A stretch of DNA of 64,000 nucleotides from Campylorhamphus procurvoides (Eukaryota > Chordata > Aves > Passeriformes > Dendrocolaptidae). Shown here in pieces: positions 49,004 to 60,943 of this stretch; the first letter of the stretch is position 1, and the number at the start of each line of letters is the position of its first letter. Made by a program: the position numbers and the translations under genes. Under the pieces are notes generated by a model. It was given only the letters and a program-made list of their open reading frames with translations, ran no database searches and was not told the DNA's origin. The DNA is taken from assembly GCA_013396655.1 (NCBI GenBank), contig WBMV01006287.1:310001-374000 (forward strand). The letters are read 5' to 3'.

Positions 49004-51312
49004 GTTGGGATTTTTTATTTTTTTTTTCTTCCAAAACTTTTAAAATAGATTAATTTGTTTTGAGGCTAATTTCATCCTTGAACTTTCTGATTCCTGCTTT
49101 TAATAATTCACATTTAAAACAAAGTGAATCATTAGCCTGATCTCAGCTGTGTTGAGATATGTTACTTTTTTTAGCAGTGATTGCAATTATTTCTGTTGTG
49201 TGGTCACAATGGTTCAGTCCTCTGCTCCAAATTATTGATCCAATTGGACCACAATTCCTCTCTGAGTTTTCAAAATGGTTTTCCAGTTTCATATACAGAT
49301 ATTCTACTGCCAGCGAAGCTTTTCAAGAGTCATGGGATTTATTTTAGGCAATTTCAGAGTGGCACAGAATTGCAAACTATTGCTCTCTATCTGTACCTGC
49401 AACATTGAAGGCTGTTACCCATTAAAGTAACCCTCTTGCATGGGCAAAAGTTACCAGCTGTGACCAGAAGACATTTTTAATTTTGCTTCTTGAGATGGAG
49501 AGTTTTGAGAACAGAAGATGTGATAATGATACCTTCTAGTCTCACTGATTTATATATACACACAGAAAAGCTAAAAGTTGTTTCAAGGACCTTACGTTCC
49601 TCATCTCTTGGGCAAAGCTTGCCAGTCTTTATTCTCCTTTGTCCTTTATCATTGATAACTGATCTGAACAGTCAAACGGTGTCTAAGTTGAATAAGCTCA
49701 TATGTTTGAGTAAGTCTCCTTTTCATGGCACTGATGTGCCCTACTTCAAACTGAATCCATCACAATCAAACAGTGTAGTTCTGATGGACTATCATCTGGG
49801 TAACTAAAGGGAAGATTTTATCCTTTTCATACAGCACATACATGTTTTTAGTTGGCGTGGCACTTCAAAGCCAACTTTAAATACTGCCTTGTGATAAAAT
49901 ATTAACACACATTTTTGTGAAGGTACAAATAACACATATATAATTTGTTTCTGTGTTAATATTTAATCCAGTTTCCTTTTATGCAGAATTGCAAATTAAA
50001 AAAAAAAAGTCTTAGAACAGAAAAATTATAGAGATGTTAAAAATGTTGTGTATTCACAATTTTATCCATAAAAATGGGGATAATTTTGCTTGATTTCTAA
50101 ACTAGAATTCTTGAAATGAATGATTTCAAACACTGAAATCTGACACCTTCTGTACCTGTGGTTCAACTGGTGCAGGAACTGGTTGATGATGGCTTCCATA
50201 GTTGTAGCTACTTAATTTCTGCTTAACACCTTCCCATTTGGAAGCAGATCTGTCTCAGTACTCACAGTTTGAGTTTGAAAAATTGATTAGAAATGAAATC
50301 TTGCACCTCCTGTACCTTCCATAGAAATTTCATAGAGAAGGCATGAACTCACTTATGTTTCTTTTGAGAATACATGGAGATTTGGGGTTCTGAGGATATA
50401 AATCTATTTCATTTGAGAATGTTTGAAAATGTAATTTTTTTTCTTCTTTGTGTTGTCATTTTGGTACAATTGCTGGCAGCTAAAGTAACCATATTTCTTT
50501 TTATTTTAGCTTGTCAATGCTTGGGTTTTTTCAATGATTGTAAAACTGTGGCAATTTTAGGGGATGGATGTAATCACTGCCTGAAACTTACTTTTCAACT
50601 TCAGAGAAAAATATTCTTGATGAATTTCTAATTAAAATGTAAAAAATCAATTTTCAAAGAACGTTGAAGGAAAAGAAGACACTAGCAGTTTGCCCGTGAA
50701 AGCAAAAGCACAAAATGGGAAAGTAATATAGGGCTTAAAAACCAAGGGAAAGGATAGCATTCTTGTGGAAAACAAGCAAAAGTTCCAATTTCGTTAATTC
50801 TGTGTTTCTGACAGACGTGGAGATGAACCTTTGTCAGAAAAAAAAAAAACCCCAAACATATTAGGGTCTGAAGATATGGAGTAATTCTACAATGTCATGC
50901 AGAGGTAACTAAACCTGTACTGCTAATGCAAGGTCTCTCTGGCTATGCCTATGCTGAAGAACAAGTATCATTTGTAAAGTGGCACCATAATAAGTAAGGG
51001 TGTCTAGAGAAAACCCCCTCAAACTCAATTCCATTGTTGTTCTTCAGCCTCTGTCCTCATGTTTCCAGAACAACTAGGAGGATAATAGAAAGGTTGTTGA
51101 GTTTGGACTGTTCTGGCCACAGAGTTGAGATTTTGACAGGGCTCATTAAAGATGGGCTTTGCACCAGTTCCCTCTCCACAAAACAGAGGTGACTGTGCTT
51201 CCTTGCCTCATGAAACTCTCAATCCGGAATCTAAACAGTGGTATCAACAATTATCAGTTAAAATCTCAACCCCAGATTCATTAACTGATTCTCATGGTCA
51301 GATAGAAAATCA

Positions 51313-51441
51313 GGTTTGTTGTTGAGTTTTTTGTTTGGTTGGTGTGTTTTTTTGGGTTTTTTTTGGTATATGTGTGTGTGTTTTGTTTGTTGGTTTGGTT
51401 TGGTTTTTTGGTTGGTTAGTTGGTTGGGGGTTTTTTTTGTC
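51313..51441. repeat. G/T-rich low-complexity tract
   Basis: About 130 bp of nearly pure G and T on the plus strand, with GGTTGGTTAGTTGGTTGGGG and T-run blocks and a short (TG)n core. It is the complementary orientation of the tract at 38.5 kb. Confidence 0.93.
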
Positions 51442-53929
51442 TGCTTCTATTTTGAATTTGCTGGTTTACTTCAATGCCTAGAAACATTATTGAACTTTCT
51501 TTAAACTGATGAAAAAATCATGCCCTTTTTCTGAGTAAGAAGTAAATCTACCAAAAGGCTTATCTATTTATTTATAACTTTTCCATTTACAAGACTCTTT
51601 TGGCAATATGGCCAAATGCTATCCTGATATGATTGTAGGAAATATTTATAATTCTGTTAAATGAGACTGATTAATCTTGACTTGCTTTTCACCAAATTTT
51701 CTATAGATAGATGATGGACTCTGGAAGCTAAGCATCTCAGAGAAGAGCTGTTATAGGCTAATTCATAATACATCTTTTATCCTTTGCCTGTTGATTTAAA
51801 TATTGAGATTGAATTTTCTCTGGCTTCAAGAATATATATATATTTTAACTCGCCCCAGTTTATTTTCTTTTGTTTTCCCACAAGAAAATTGCACAGTATA
51901 GTTTTGCTAATGCCATATAGCTCTCAAATCTGGTTATGGATGCAGAAGCCATACTTTCTTATTAAAAGTATAAAGCATGAAAGAATGTTTTTTTCAACTA
52001 ACCACATTTGATTTTGTTGAGAAATTATAATTTTCCTGTTAACACATCAACAATACCAGAGTTATTGGAAAAAGAGTTAGAAAGCAGCTTATAATCAGTA
52101 TACATTCTATCTGAGTTTCCAGTACGTGTTGGACTCCCACAAAACACAATAGCAGTTCTGCTCCCTGACTACAAAAAAAAAAAAACATAGCAGCATCTCA
52201 TAATTTTCTGTGCAGGTCTAAAGCTGGATTATATTTTTGATAACCCTCTGTGAAGAAGTAATTATAATTTGTCACAATCCATGATGATTCTGTACCTTGA
52301 ACAATATTTGATTTAAATTCTAATGACAATGTTGATACATCTGGCTCAGGGCATGACAGAATTGCCAGGTGATAGTCATTGCTGGCCACCTAATGGGTTA
52401 TATGGAAGCAAACTAACAATAAAATACCCCACTCTTTTGCAAATATTTTGCAGTGCCGTGTTCTTATAGCAAGCCATAACATCATCCTAATTCCTTGCAC
52501 CTGTCCTTCCTGCCTTACTTAATACGAGTGACATGACAATCAATGTCACAGATTCTTTCTTCAGGGGTTCTTATTCTGGTTAATTGCACATGTTGCATAG
52601 TCAGCAATGTCTGAAAACTGTGTCTTGCTGTTCTCAACTGATGAAAGCTTGAATGTGAGGAAAACATTGACTACTAATCAGATAGACAAAACTTTTTTTC
52701 TTTTTTCTTTTTTTTTTTTTTTGTAAATTTTAAAAAGCAATGAGAGGTTTGGAAGAATAAACACACATCCTAATTATGGTGAGACAAGGGTTGCTGGAAA
52801 GGCAAATATAAATGCTTATCACTCCCACTTATGCATTTGTTAAAACTGATTTTGCAGTAGTCTGTCTTTTTAAGAGGTGAAATCATACTGGATATGGACT
52901 TTTTACTCTGCATAATTCATAGTACTCATGATCGGGCAGAATCTTGCAAATTTATATCAGAAAAACTGAGACTGTGCAAACCACTAGACAAAGCAACAGC
53001 CTTTGGAAGTCAGTTGCTGCATCTGAAGCCAGACTGTAAATTCTTTCCATGACATTTTTGCCAGTTGGTGTCAGAGGAGAAGAAAGGTGTTTTCTAGCCA
53101 CTATCACCACCTGTCTCCAGTCCTCTGCTAATTGTTTCTTCACTAAATCTGACCTCATATAGTTTCTACTTTATTGCTTTTTGGTTGAATATAAAAACTT
53201 TTGAAGTTTCATTTTTGGCTGCACAGTACAATGTGTAGGATATGGGAATTAATGTAGTGATTCATGTGACAGTGTCTATTAGGTGTAAACCAGGAATGAA
53301 AAAAGTTGTTATCCTCAAGAAAGGTTGCGTGAAACCCTCTCTTTTTCTGGAGGAAAAAAAACAACACAAAAACCCAAACAAACTAGTTTGTGGACCTACT
53401 GAGGTGTACTTCCAACAGTGTAGTGGTTGGGAACTTTAGATGTACTCATGTTTCCCCACATTAATCCCTGCCTAGTGACTTGGGAAGTTCCAGCAGATGA
53501 GGCAACTGCTTTAAAGGATAGGACACCATAGATAAAGCTGTTATGGTGTTTTTAGAAATCAGCTTGAATATCACCAGGACCTGATTTTGGTGACAAAAAT
53601 TCATTTTAAATTGTATTTTTGACACAGAAGAGATAATGGTATGTTCAGAAAGTGGGAAGATGTCATTCATTATTTCATGCATTTAAATTTATAAAGTAAG
53701 AATGGTGATTTTTTGATACAGTTCTTTCACTCACTTTAAGGTGCCAGCAGCAAAAATATATATGTGTGCAAATGTTCTGTGTCATTCAAGTCTCATGCAT
53801 CTATTCTGCCTATTACATCCAGGGCCAAAGACTTTATCTCTAAAACATGCTTTTTTAAGTTACAGGTATCATTGTTACACTTGCAGTTCTTGAAGGCTAA
53901 ATTTGGGAATAATATTCAGGTTTATATGG
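51442..53929. other. Unique AT-rich non-coding DNA
   Basis: It contains a T-rich run (52686-52722) and a short A/C tract (53353-53384). No gene is recognised. Confidence 0.5.
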
Positions 53930-53962
53930 TTTTTTGGGGGGTTGTGTTGTTGTGGTGGCTGG
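53930..53962. repeat. Short G/T tract with G6 run
   Basis: T6, then G6, then TTGTGTTGTTGTGGTGG on the plus strand. It belongs to the same class as the longer G/T tracts. Confidence 0.8.
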
Positions 53963-56900
53963 TTTTTAACTGTTTCTTTCAGAGTCAGCACTGACTTAGT
54001 GCATCAATGGGTGTACAGAGATGTGGAGGCAATGGTATCCTCTTCACAGGAAGTTAAAAATATCAGTGTTTTGGGCAGATTATCCTTCTCTGGAAATCTA
54101 TAGATGTCTGTAAAGGATTTGAGTCTTGGTCATGAACATGTGTGATTTTACCTTTTTGCTCTAGTGGTTGCCTGGTTCAGTTAATGGCAGACACCTTTCT
54201 GCCTGTGTTGTGCATTTTAAACAGAGTTCATTGCATAAACTAAGATTTCAGAGCAACTTCCCCTGCATTGATCTTTCATTTGTGAAGCTCTGCTGTTAAA
54301 TTAACTGCTGACAATGTAACATAGAATTGGGGTGAAGATTAATGTATTCTACAAGGATTAAATTTTCTCATTTTTCAGACTGGAATACTCATGCAGTACT
54401 AAGCACTTGCTTCCAGACCCACCCCTGAGTTAATGGTGTAACACAGGATGACAGCTTAGTTCTAAAATCCTTTCTATTGTGTTTTGTTTTTTTTTTTTCA
54501 TTCTTTCAGTTGGAGCTTTATATAGTAGTTGGCATAATAATATATCACAAGCTTGGGACCAAAAAGCTTCTCTCCTTTTCAGGCAACTCTAACCCTATTT
54601 AATGTTTTCTGCTTGATATGTTAGTTGATATCTGCACAAGTTTTCTTTCACATTTCTGCCTTGCTGCTTCTTGTAACTTCCCCTTATGTCACACCCTGTC
54701 AGTGTGATGACAGGCCTCTGTGCTCAAAGTGTCAACCAACACCTGATACACCCTGATCTGGGAAAATCCCTCAAACAGCAGCTGCGAGCCTTGACCTAAA
54801 CCAAGACTCTTAGAACCACACCACAGGGGCCCTGTACTGGAGGCAGTCTTCCTTCAAGTCATTCACACATCAAACTGTTCTTTACAAGAGGAGGGAGAAA
54901 GGAATTTCTTGACTATTTTTTTTGCCTCATGATGATCTATCCTCAAAGCATTTCTTACTGGTAGAATATCTGCTTTCATAAATCACTGGCATTTACATTT
55001 GTCAAAATTAGTGTTCTAGCAGTGATACAAGGCACAGATATTTGTGGTAGAATAGCAGCCAGGAATATACAGAATCCAGTGAAATAATATTTAAAACTGT
55101 GCAGTGGGTTGTGCATATAAATACATAGAAATATGTCTCTAAAATCACAACATTTGGTAATTGCTCCCAGAATTATTTATGTATGGACTTTCAAATTATA
55201 GCAAACAGGGAGGTATTTCCTAGAAGTAAACAAGTGAACAAAACAGACACCCCTTTACTGAACCTGGTCCAAAATGTGACAATTATTGTGATACAGGTTT
55301 TTTTTGTGGGGGTTTGTTTTGTTTTTGTTTTTTTCTCCCCCTAATCACATAATTTTCAGCTTCCCTTTTCACAGAATCTGGCTTTCAGAGTAGATGTGAG
55401 AAATCCCAACTTATTTGAAAAATGAGTCCCTGTAGGACAGATGAATATATGGGACAGGTTTTTGGGTTTTTTTCATCTTTAAGTACAGCTTACAGCTGAT
55501 TATTTATTTGACATGTATAAAGCAACATGCAAAAATTCCTTATAATGGCTCTAAGTGCTTAGTCAAAGACATTGACATGACCATAATTTAGGAGAAAGCA
55601 TGAGAGAGAAAGAAAAATGTAGGATAGTGGGCAAAGTAGCCGAGCAATTGTTTATAATTTTTACTGAACATCGTTCTTCCTATACAGGTCTTTATCACTT
55701 CCTGTTCCACTTCCAATAATTCTACAATCCCTTACTTTCATTTTCTCTGCACTTTCTAAATTACCACCCTTCCCTTAAGGACTGAAGTGTTTCCTGAATA
55801 CAGATGCTTCATCTTGCCTTGGGGAAAAAAGAACTGTAGTTTACTAAACATTAGATTTATATTATGGTTTACATTCAAGCAGAAGAACTTTGAAAAAAAA
55901 AAAAAGCCCAGGTATTTGAAAATACTTGAAATTTATTGTATTTGAAGGAATGTAAAGCTTTGCTGTCAAACATGTAAAAGGCAAGGAAATGTCAAGAAGG
56001 ATCTCTTGTCTCATTTTGAGCATTACCATTATGGTACAAACTTTAGCCATCATTTGAAATACTGTGAAATAGTATGTCATCACCCATGGGACAATGTCAC
56101 TGCAAAGATCCAGATGTAATTGGTGGTCTTTAAAGGTGTATGAAAACAGAGGGTGCTTGAGACTGGGTGTCTTCCAGATCCAGGAATGAACTGTTCGGTC
56201 CTCCTTATGGGCGCCCTTTTCCTTTTTTCCTAAACTTATCAAGATTTTCTGGCAATTCTTGGCTGAGCTAAATCCAAACCTTTACTTATGTATGTATGAA
56301 TGGAAGCTGTTTTACTGAAGGCAGATTCTGGGATGTAGGGATTAAGGGTTCATGCACAGGGCATGCTCTTTTTTGCCAAATTTCACCTTGTTACTCCAAA
56401 GTACAAGGCATGGGAGTTTCAGTAAGTCATTATCCTGTCCCCTTTGCTATTCTGTATGATACCTTTTCTATTGTAATTTCTTTCATTTATGTAATGGAAT
56501 TGTTTCTGTTGTTGTTCCAGCTTAACAGCTGTCATTCCTTTTCCTACCTTCTATTAGTCTTTAGTTTCTTTCCTATGTGACTCCACAGACCCCCTGTTTT
56601 TATAGATGTTATGTTAACCTAAGAGTTCAAATGAATGGTGTATGAAGGGTGGAAATCTCTAGCAATACCACCATGCTGTTGTGATTTTTTGGGTAAGGCA
56701 TAAGTGCCTCTTCCTTTCATCTCTTCTCCTTCCCCCTCCCTCCCTTTATGTAAAGGATGCAGAAATAAAATTAAAACTCTCTCAATAAAATCTTTACCTG
56801 TCAAATTGCACAGTTTTAAGCCAGTGCAGCCTGCCAATGCTCTTGATTCCGCTCCAGGAACTGCAAATAAGAGAGGATATCTTCAGTAATGATCTCTTAT

Positions 56901-57639
56901 TATGATGCTCCTGTCATTCTTCAGAATATATTTTGCAAAAGAAAAGCAAAGAAAGAGCTAACAACAAAACTCGTTCCCATCGTGCCTCTTCATCCCTTTC
57001 TGCCTACTTATGCAAGCAAGGATGTCACTGCAAGGGAAAAGCTCCAGAAGGTCTCAACAAAACATTATTCCTTAAATGTTTACAAGCCTCCCTTGAGTAT
57101 AAAATCTGGATCATTGCACAGGTGGGAGCAAAGGTCTGAAGGCTACTGAAACTCTACCTTTCAGCAGTGCATCACATTGAAAAGAAGCACCTGTGTTTCA
57201 TCATTTTGTGCTGATGTGCTCATTTGTGGTTCCAGGTTCATGTACCTCTTTGTACCCCACTTTGGCTCAGTTTTGAGCAGGAAGAATCCTGACCTTCACA
57301 GCATCATCACTGGCAGAGAGTCACACCATTCTCATGAAAGTTTAAATTCTGGAAATGAGTATGTTTGGCAGTGCAATGCACTGCCTTGTTGATAATGTTT
57401 GTTTGTTCCTGAACCTGAACAGCCCCAGTAAAACACAAGACTAAAATTAAACACCAAATAGCCTAAAGGCTAGACTCCAGCAAGACGATGACAAGGAAAG
57501 ACTGAAGAGAATATGAATCCATCAAAAAGAACAGGAAGTCAAACCCCACCAATACAAATTGCTGAATTTTTTATATTTGGAGAAATCTAATTTTGAGAAC
57601 CTCTGATGGCCTTTATTGATCATAAATCCAGTCTGCTTT
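53963..57639. other. Unique DNA with one G/T tract and a small hairpin
   Basis: A G/T tract lies at 55296-55334. CCTGTCAGTGTGATGACAGG at about 54697-54716 is an inverted repeat with 7-bp arms. The 126-codon minus-strand frame at 55862-56242 is among the longest non-transposon frames in the window but has no recognisable domain and ends in Phe-rich homopolymer-derived sequence. Confidence 0.5.
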
Positions 57640-58189
57640 ACATCTTTATCAATGATGTGGATGATCAGATTTCAGTTGTCTTGCAGACTACACCAGATTG
57701 GGTAGGAGTGTTGGTCTGCTGAAAGGTGAAGCCTATGCAGAGGGATCAGGGCAGGATGGTTTAATAGGCCAAGGCCAAGGCTCCATGATAGGTCCTGCAC
57801 TTGCATCACAACAACCCCAGGCAGTGCTGCAGGCTGGAGGAAGAGGGGCTGGAAAGCTGCCCAGCAGAAAAGAATCTCCGTACGCTAGTTGACAGTAGCT
57901 GAACATGAGCCAATGAGTGTCCAGGTGACCAAGAAAGCCAATGTCATCCTGCCTTGTATCAGCAATAGTGTGGCCAACAGAATCCAGAGAGCACCAGTGA
58001 GGTCACATCTCACATCCTGGTTTCAGTTTTGGGCCCCTCATGACATGAAAGACATTGAGGTGCTGGAGCCTATCCAGAGCTAGTGAAAGAACTACAGAAC
58101 TGTGACCTCAGTGTTCTCTACAACTATCTGACAGAAGGTTGTAAATAGATGGGAGTTGGTCTGTTGTCCCGAGTAGCAAGTAATAGGAC
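57640..58189 (+). mobile_element. CR1 LINE (host copy), 5' part, plus strand
   Basis: This is ORF2-derived sequence from within the RT region (TTTATCAATGATGTGGATGA, then a degenerate GACTACACCAGATTGGGT corresponding to the ADDT-KLG block) through the downstream region (VRSHLTSWFQFWAPHDMKD, matching the conserved LEYCVQFWAP-type block) to GTAGCAAGTAATAGGAC at 58189. Stops and frameshifts are frequent. The next part of this element's consensus order resumes at 58338, after an inserted second CR1. Confidence 0.9.
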
Positions 58190-58337
58190 ATCCCACAGGA
58201 TTGCCCCATCCCTGGGATTTGCATGGGCATTTGAACAACTTGGTCTAGTGGAAGGTGTCTCTGCCCACAGCAGGGGAGTTAGAACTAAATGGTCTTTAAG
58301 TTCTCTTCCAACCCAAGCCATTCTATGATTCTACGGT
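58190..58337 (+). mobile_element. CR1 LINE 3' end nested inside another CR1
   Basis: About 148 bp form the terminal part of a CR1: GCCCCATCCCTGGGATTTG, then AACAACTTGGTCTAGTGGAA, ending CCATTCTATGATTCTACG. Its 3' UTR type differs from that of the surrounding element. It interrupts the sequence between TAATAGGAC (to 58189) and AAGAGGAGATGGCCTCAAG (from 58338), which are adjacent in ordinary CR1 copies, so it is best read as a younger, severely 5'-truncated insertion. Confidence 0.82.
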
Positions 58338-58622
58338 AAGAGGAGATGGCCTCAAGTTGTGCCAGGGGTGGTTTATACAGGATATTATAAAAAATGTCTT
58401 TGCCAAAATTTTTGTCAAGCCCTGGAACTGGAAGAGAATTTCAGAACCCATCCAGAGCAGTGATGGGTTCACCATCCTTGGAGGTATTTGAAAGATATGT
58501 GGATGTGGCACCTGGGGACATGGTTTAATGGTGGACTTGGAAGTGTTTGGTTAAGGGTTGAATTTGATCTTATAGGGCTTTTCCAAACCTAAATGATTCT
58601 GTGATTCTCTGATTCTATAAAA
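58338..58622 (+). mobile_element. CR1 LINE (host copy), 3' part, plus strand
   Basis: This continues the element at 57640-58189 with AAGAGGAGATGGCCTCAAG, the ORF2 C-terminal remnant, the 3' UTR of the TGTGGCACCTGGGGACATGG type, and a tail of ATTCTGTG/ATTCTCTG units at 58595-58620. No reading frame is intact. The host copy is therefore about 835 bp without the insertion. Confidence 0.9.
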
Positions 58623-59094
58623 TAAGTAATAAGAAACACAAGACTGCAAGCTTTTGTCAGATGGTTGCATATTTTTGTTGTTCCTAGTCTCACAGGATCC
58701 AGGTGCATAACTCAGAGCCTTACATCCTCCTGCAGCTTTTATTAATTGTAAATATAAAGTTAGTCATAAGTCCTAATTTTCCACTGCTTAGCACAATTTC
58801 CACCTTGGCTCTATGTTACAGCCACAGCTGATGAATAGCATAGGCACTTATGTGGGGCAGCAGTTCAGAAAAACAAACTAATCCAGTTCAGACTGAGATG
58901 CCTTAAGAATCTATGTTTCAGGCAAAAATTTCATGGGTGCCTGCAACCATGGTTTTTGGGCTTACTTGGTGGTTTTCTTCCTCATCTGCAAGTGAGGTCT
59001 CCAAAGAGGTATCTCGTACTTTTGTGACCAGGAGTCCAAACATCCAAATACTAGACTCCTCCGTTGTGTAGTCCTAACCTGAGCTATCTAATTT
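58623..59094. other. Unique non-coding DNA between CR1 copies
   Basis: Nothing recognised. Confidence 0.5.
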
Positions 59095-59553
59095 AACATC
59101 TTCATCAATGACACGGGCAAAGGAATGGAGCATATTTGCAGATGACACCAAGTTGGGCAGTGCAGCTGACATGCTTGAAGAACAGAATAACATTCAGAGG
59201 GACCTACATGAACTCAAGGAGTGTGCCCATGGGGCCTAACAGGGGCCTACATGAGAGATGGGATCAAAGTTTTTAGCAGGGCCTCTTGTGATAGAACAAG
59301 GTGTGATGATTTGAAGAAGTGTTGGTTCAGATTAGATGTAAGGAAGAAGTTTTTTACAAAAAGGGTGGTGAAACACTGGTGCAGGTTGCCCAGAGAAGGT
59401 GTGTGGATGCCTCATTCTTGGAAGTGTTCTAGGTCAGTTGGATAGGGCTTTGAGCAATCTGATCTAATGGAAGATATCCTTGCCCTTGACAGACTCTTGT
59501 ACTAGTTAGCCTTGGAGAAGTCCCTTCTAATGCAAACTATTCTATGACTCTAA
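59095..59553 (+). mobile_element. CR1 LINE fragment with internal deletion, plus strand
   Basis: It begins in the RT region (CATCTTCATCAATGACAC, TTTGCAGATGACACCAAGTT = FADDTKL) and then jumps at about 59220-59255 to the C-terminal block (SCDRTRCDDLKK, FRLDVRKKFFTKRVVKHW), the 3' UTR of the GAGCAATCTGATCTAATGGA type and an end at CTATTCTATGACTCTAA. About 450 bp remain. The segment that normally lies between the FADD box and the C-terminal block is missing, so it has an internal deletion as well as 5' truncation. Confidence 0.9.
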
Positions 59554-60763
59554 CAGGATTCTGGCAGGATAAGAAAGACTATATGGATCCCCAATCATAA
59601 CTAAGGGTCCTTTCCAGCTGTAAGAGTGGGCTAAGATGGTTGGTTGGTTGTATCTGAACATACAGTTTGGTAGATTTGGTTGGAGAAAGATATTTACCCC
59701 TTGCCTTTGACATGAAAACCTATTGATTGTTGCAGTCACAAAGTCCTTGTTTCACAAGTCCTTGAAATCAACAAGTAAGGTCCATCCTTATCCAACATAT
59801 GCATTAAACCCAGGAAAAACATACCCCTGCACTTAAGTCTGACTGCTCCCAGGGTGGCTCAGAAAACCCCACAGTTCCCAGGAGATCTGTTTTCTAGACA
59901 GTTGCATGCCTGCAGCTCTGGAGTGGTGAGAGACCACCATATATCCAGTGATCTGTATGGGAATCTTCACTTTTCCATTGAAAGGTGTCTTCTGGGTCTT
60001 CAAGGGTTTGTACATACTCCAGTAAGAAAGATTTTTAGAGGGAACTAAATTCTCCACCTCTTTTCTCAGAAGTGTGTCCTGCTGCATGCCTGGAGCCAAT
60101 ATGCCCTTTTGCTTCCTGTCCGTGTAACTCCAAGAATCATGGTTTTCATTGCATGAAGTCCTAAGAGTTATTGCAGAAAGAGCATAAAATGTTCTTTTTT
60201 ATGCTTTCCTTTGCTCCCAGTAGGATGATGTCTGAGCAGATTCACACCTTCAGCACCTCTTTCACTGGGACCCAGCCTTTACCTGCAGACAGAACTGCTC
60301 ATGAAACACCAGTTTCTGCATCTTTTGGAGCGCTTGATTTAGATCTTCACTGGTTTCTATCCTGACCTACTGTCTAAGCCTCCTAAATCTCCATGCTGTA
60401 CAAAGAGAATTGAACCAATGCTGTTCATTCATGGAGCTGTCTGACAGATTTTGTGTTAGAGGTAAAAGGCTCACAAAGCACAGAATAAAGTACATGTCCC
60501 AAACACCTCTGCTCAGTACATGAATGTTTTGTATTAGCAGTGTTAAATAGTTTGTTTTCCAAATGAGAATTGAAGTTCTCTTGGGTGATTAGATGCATAA
60601 ACATTACATGAAAGATCTGAATTTCAGAGATCCTGTTATTCCCACTAAATGTAAGTGATGTAATGCTCATCAGTTTTATAAAGACTGGAGCACTGGGTCT
60701 AAATAGGAACTCCACTGTGAAAATCAGTCTCAGAAATAGAAGGGAGGTTTGATATTAATTAGA
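59554..60763. other. Unique non-coding DNA
   Basis: Nothing recognised. Short frames of 60-96 codons lack domains. Confidence 0.5.
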
Positions 60764-60943
60764 TTAAAAAAACCCCAAATGACAACAAAACAAAACAAAA
60801 CCAAAACAATAACCCCCAAAACAACAGCATACCCCCCAAAAAAACCCCAGAAAAAACCCACCAACACCACCTCCAAAAAATCCCAATAAAAACATCTAAC
60901 CAAGAACAACAGCAACAAACAGAAAGCAACAAACACAGCACCC
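60764..60943. repeat. A/C-rich low-complexity tract
   Basis: Over about 180 bp of the plus strand is mostly A and C, with repeated AAAACCCC, ACAAAACAAAACC and CCCCCCAAAAAAACCCC blocks. The reverse frame yields a Trp/Phe/Val/Leu-rich peptide that mimics membrane segments and is an artefact of the composition. The complementary strand has several G runs. Confidence 0.94.

Larger units (their letters stand above)
43471..51312. other. Unique AT-rich non-coding DNA
   Basis: I recognise no repeat family here. Two weak exon-like segments (48400-48453 on plus and 48784-49003 on minus) are listed separately. A short poly(A)-ACCCCAAA tract lies at 50837-50858. Confidence 0.5.

Noticed and set aside
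54697..54716. Hairpin CCTGTCAGTGTGATGACAGG as a possible small RNA or terminator
   Set aside because: The arms are only 7 bp with no longer stem around them, so it is too short for a microRNA precursor.
54660..54880. Possible LTR-like sequence
   Set aside because: I found no matching second copy, no recognisable LTR boundaries and no retroviral coding sequence nearby.
55862..56242. 126-codon minus-strand ORF, among the longest outside the transposons
   Set aside because: I recognise no family or motif, it includes a poly-Phe stretch from an A-run, and its length is unremarkable for 64 kb of AT-rich DNA.
60730..60941. Trp/Phe/Val-rich minus-strand frames resembling membrane proteins
   Set aside because: They are the reverse translation of the A/C-rich tract at 60764-60943.
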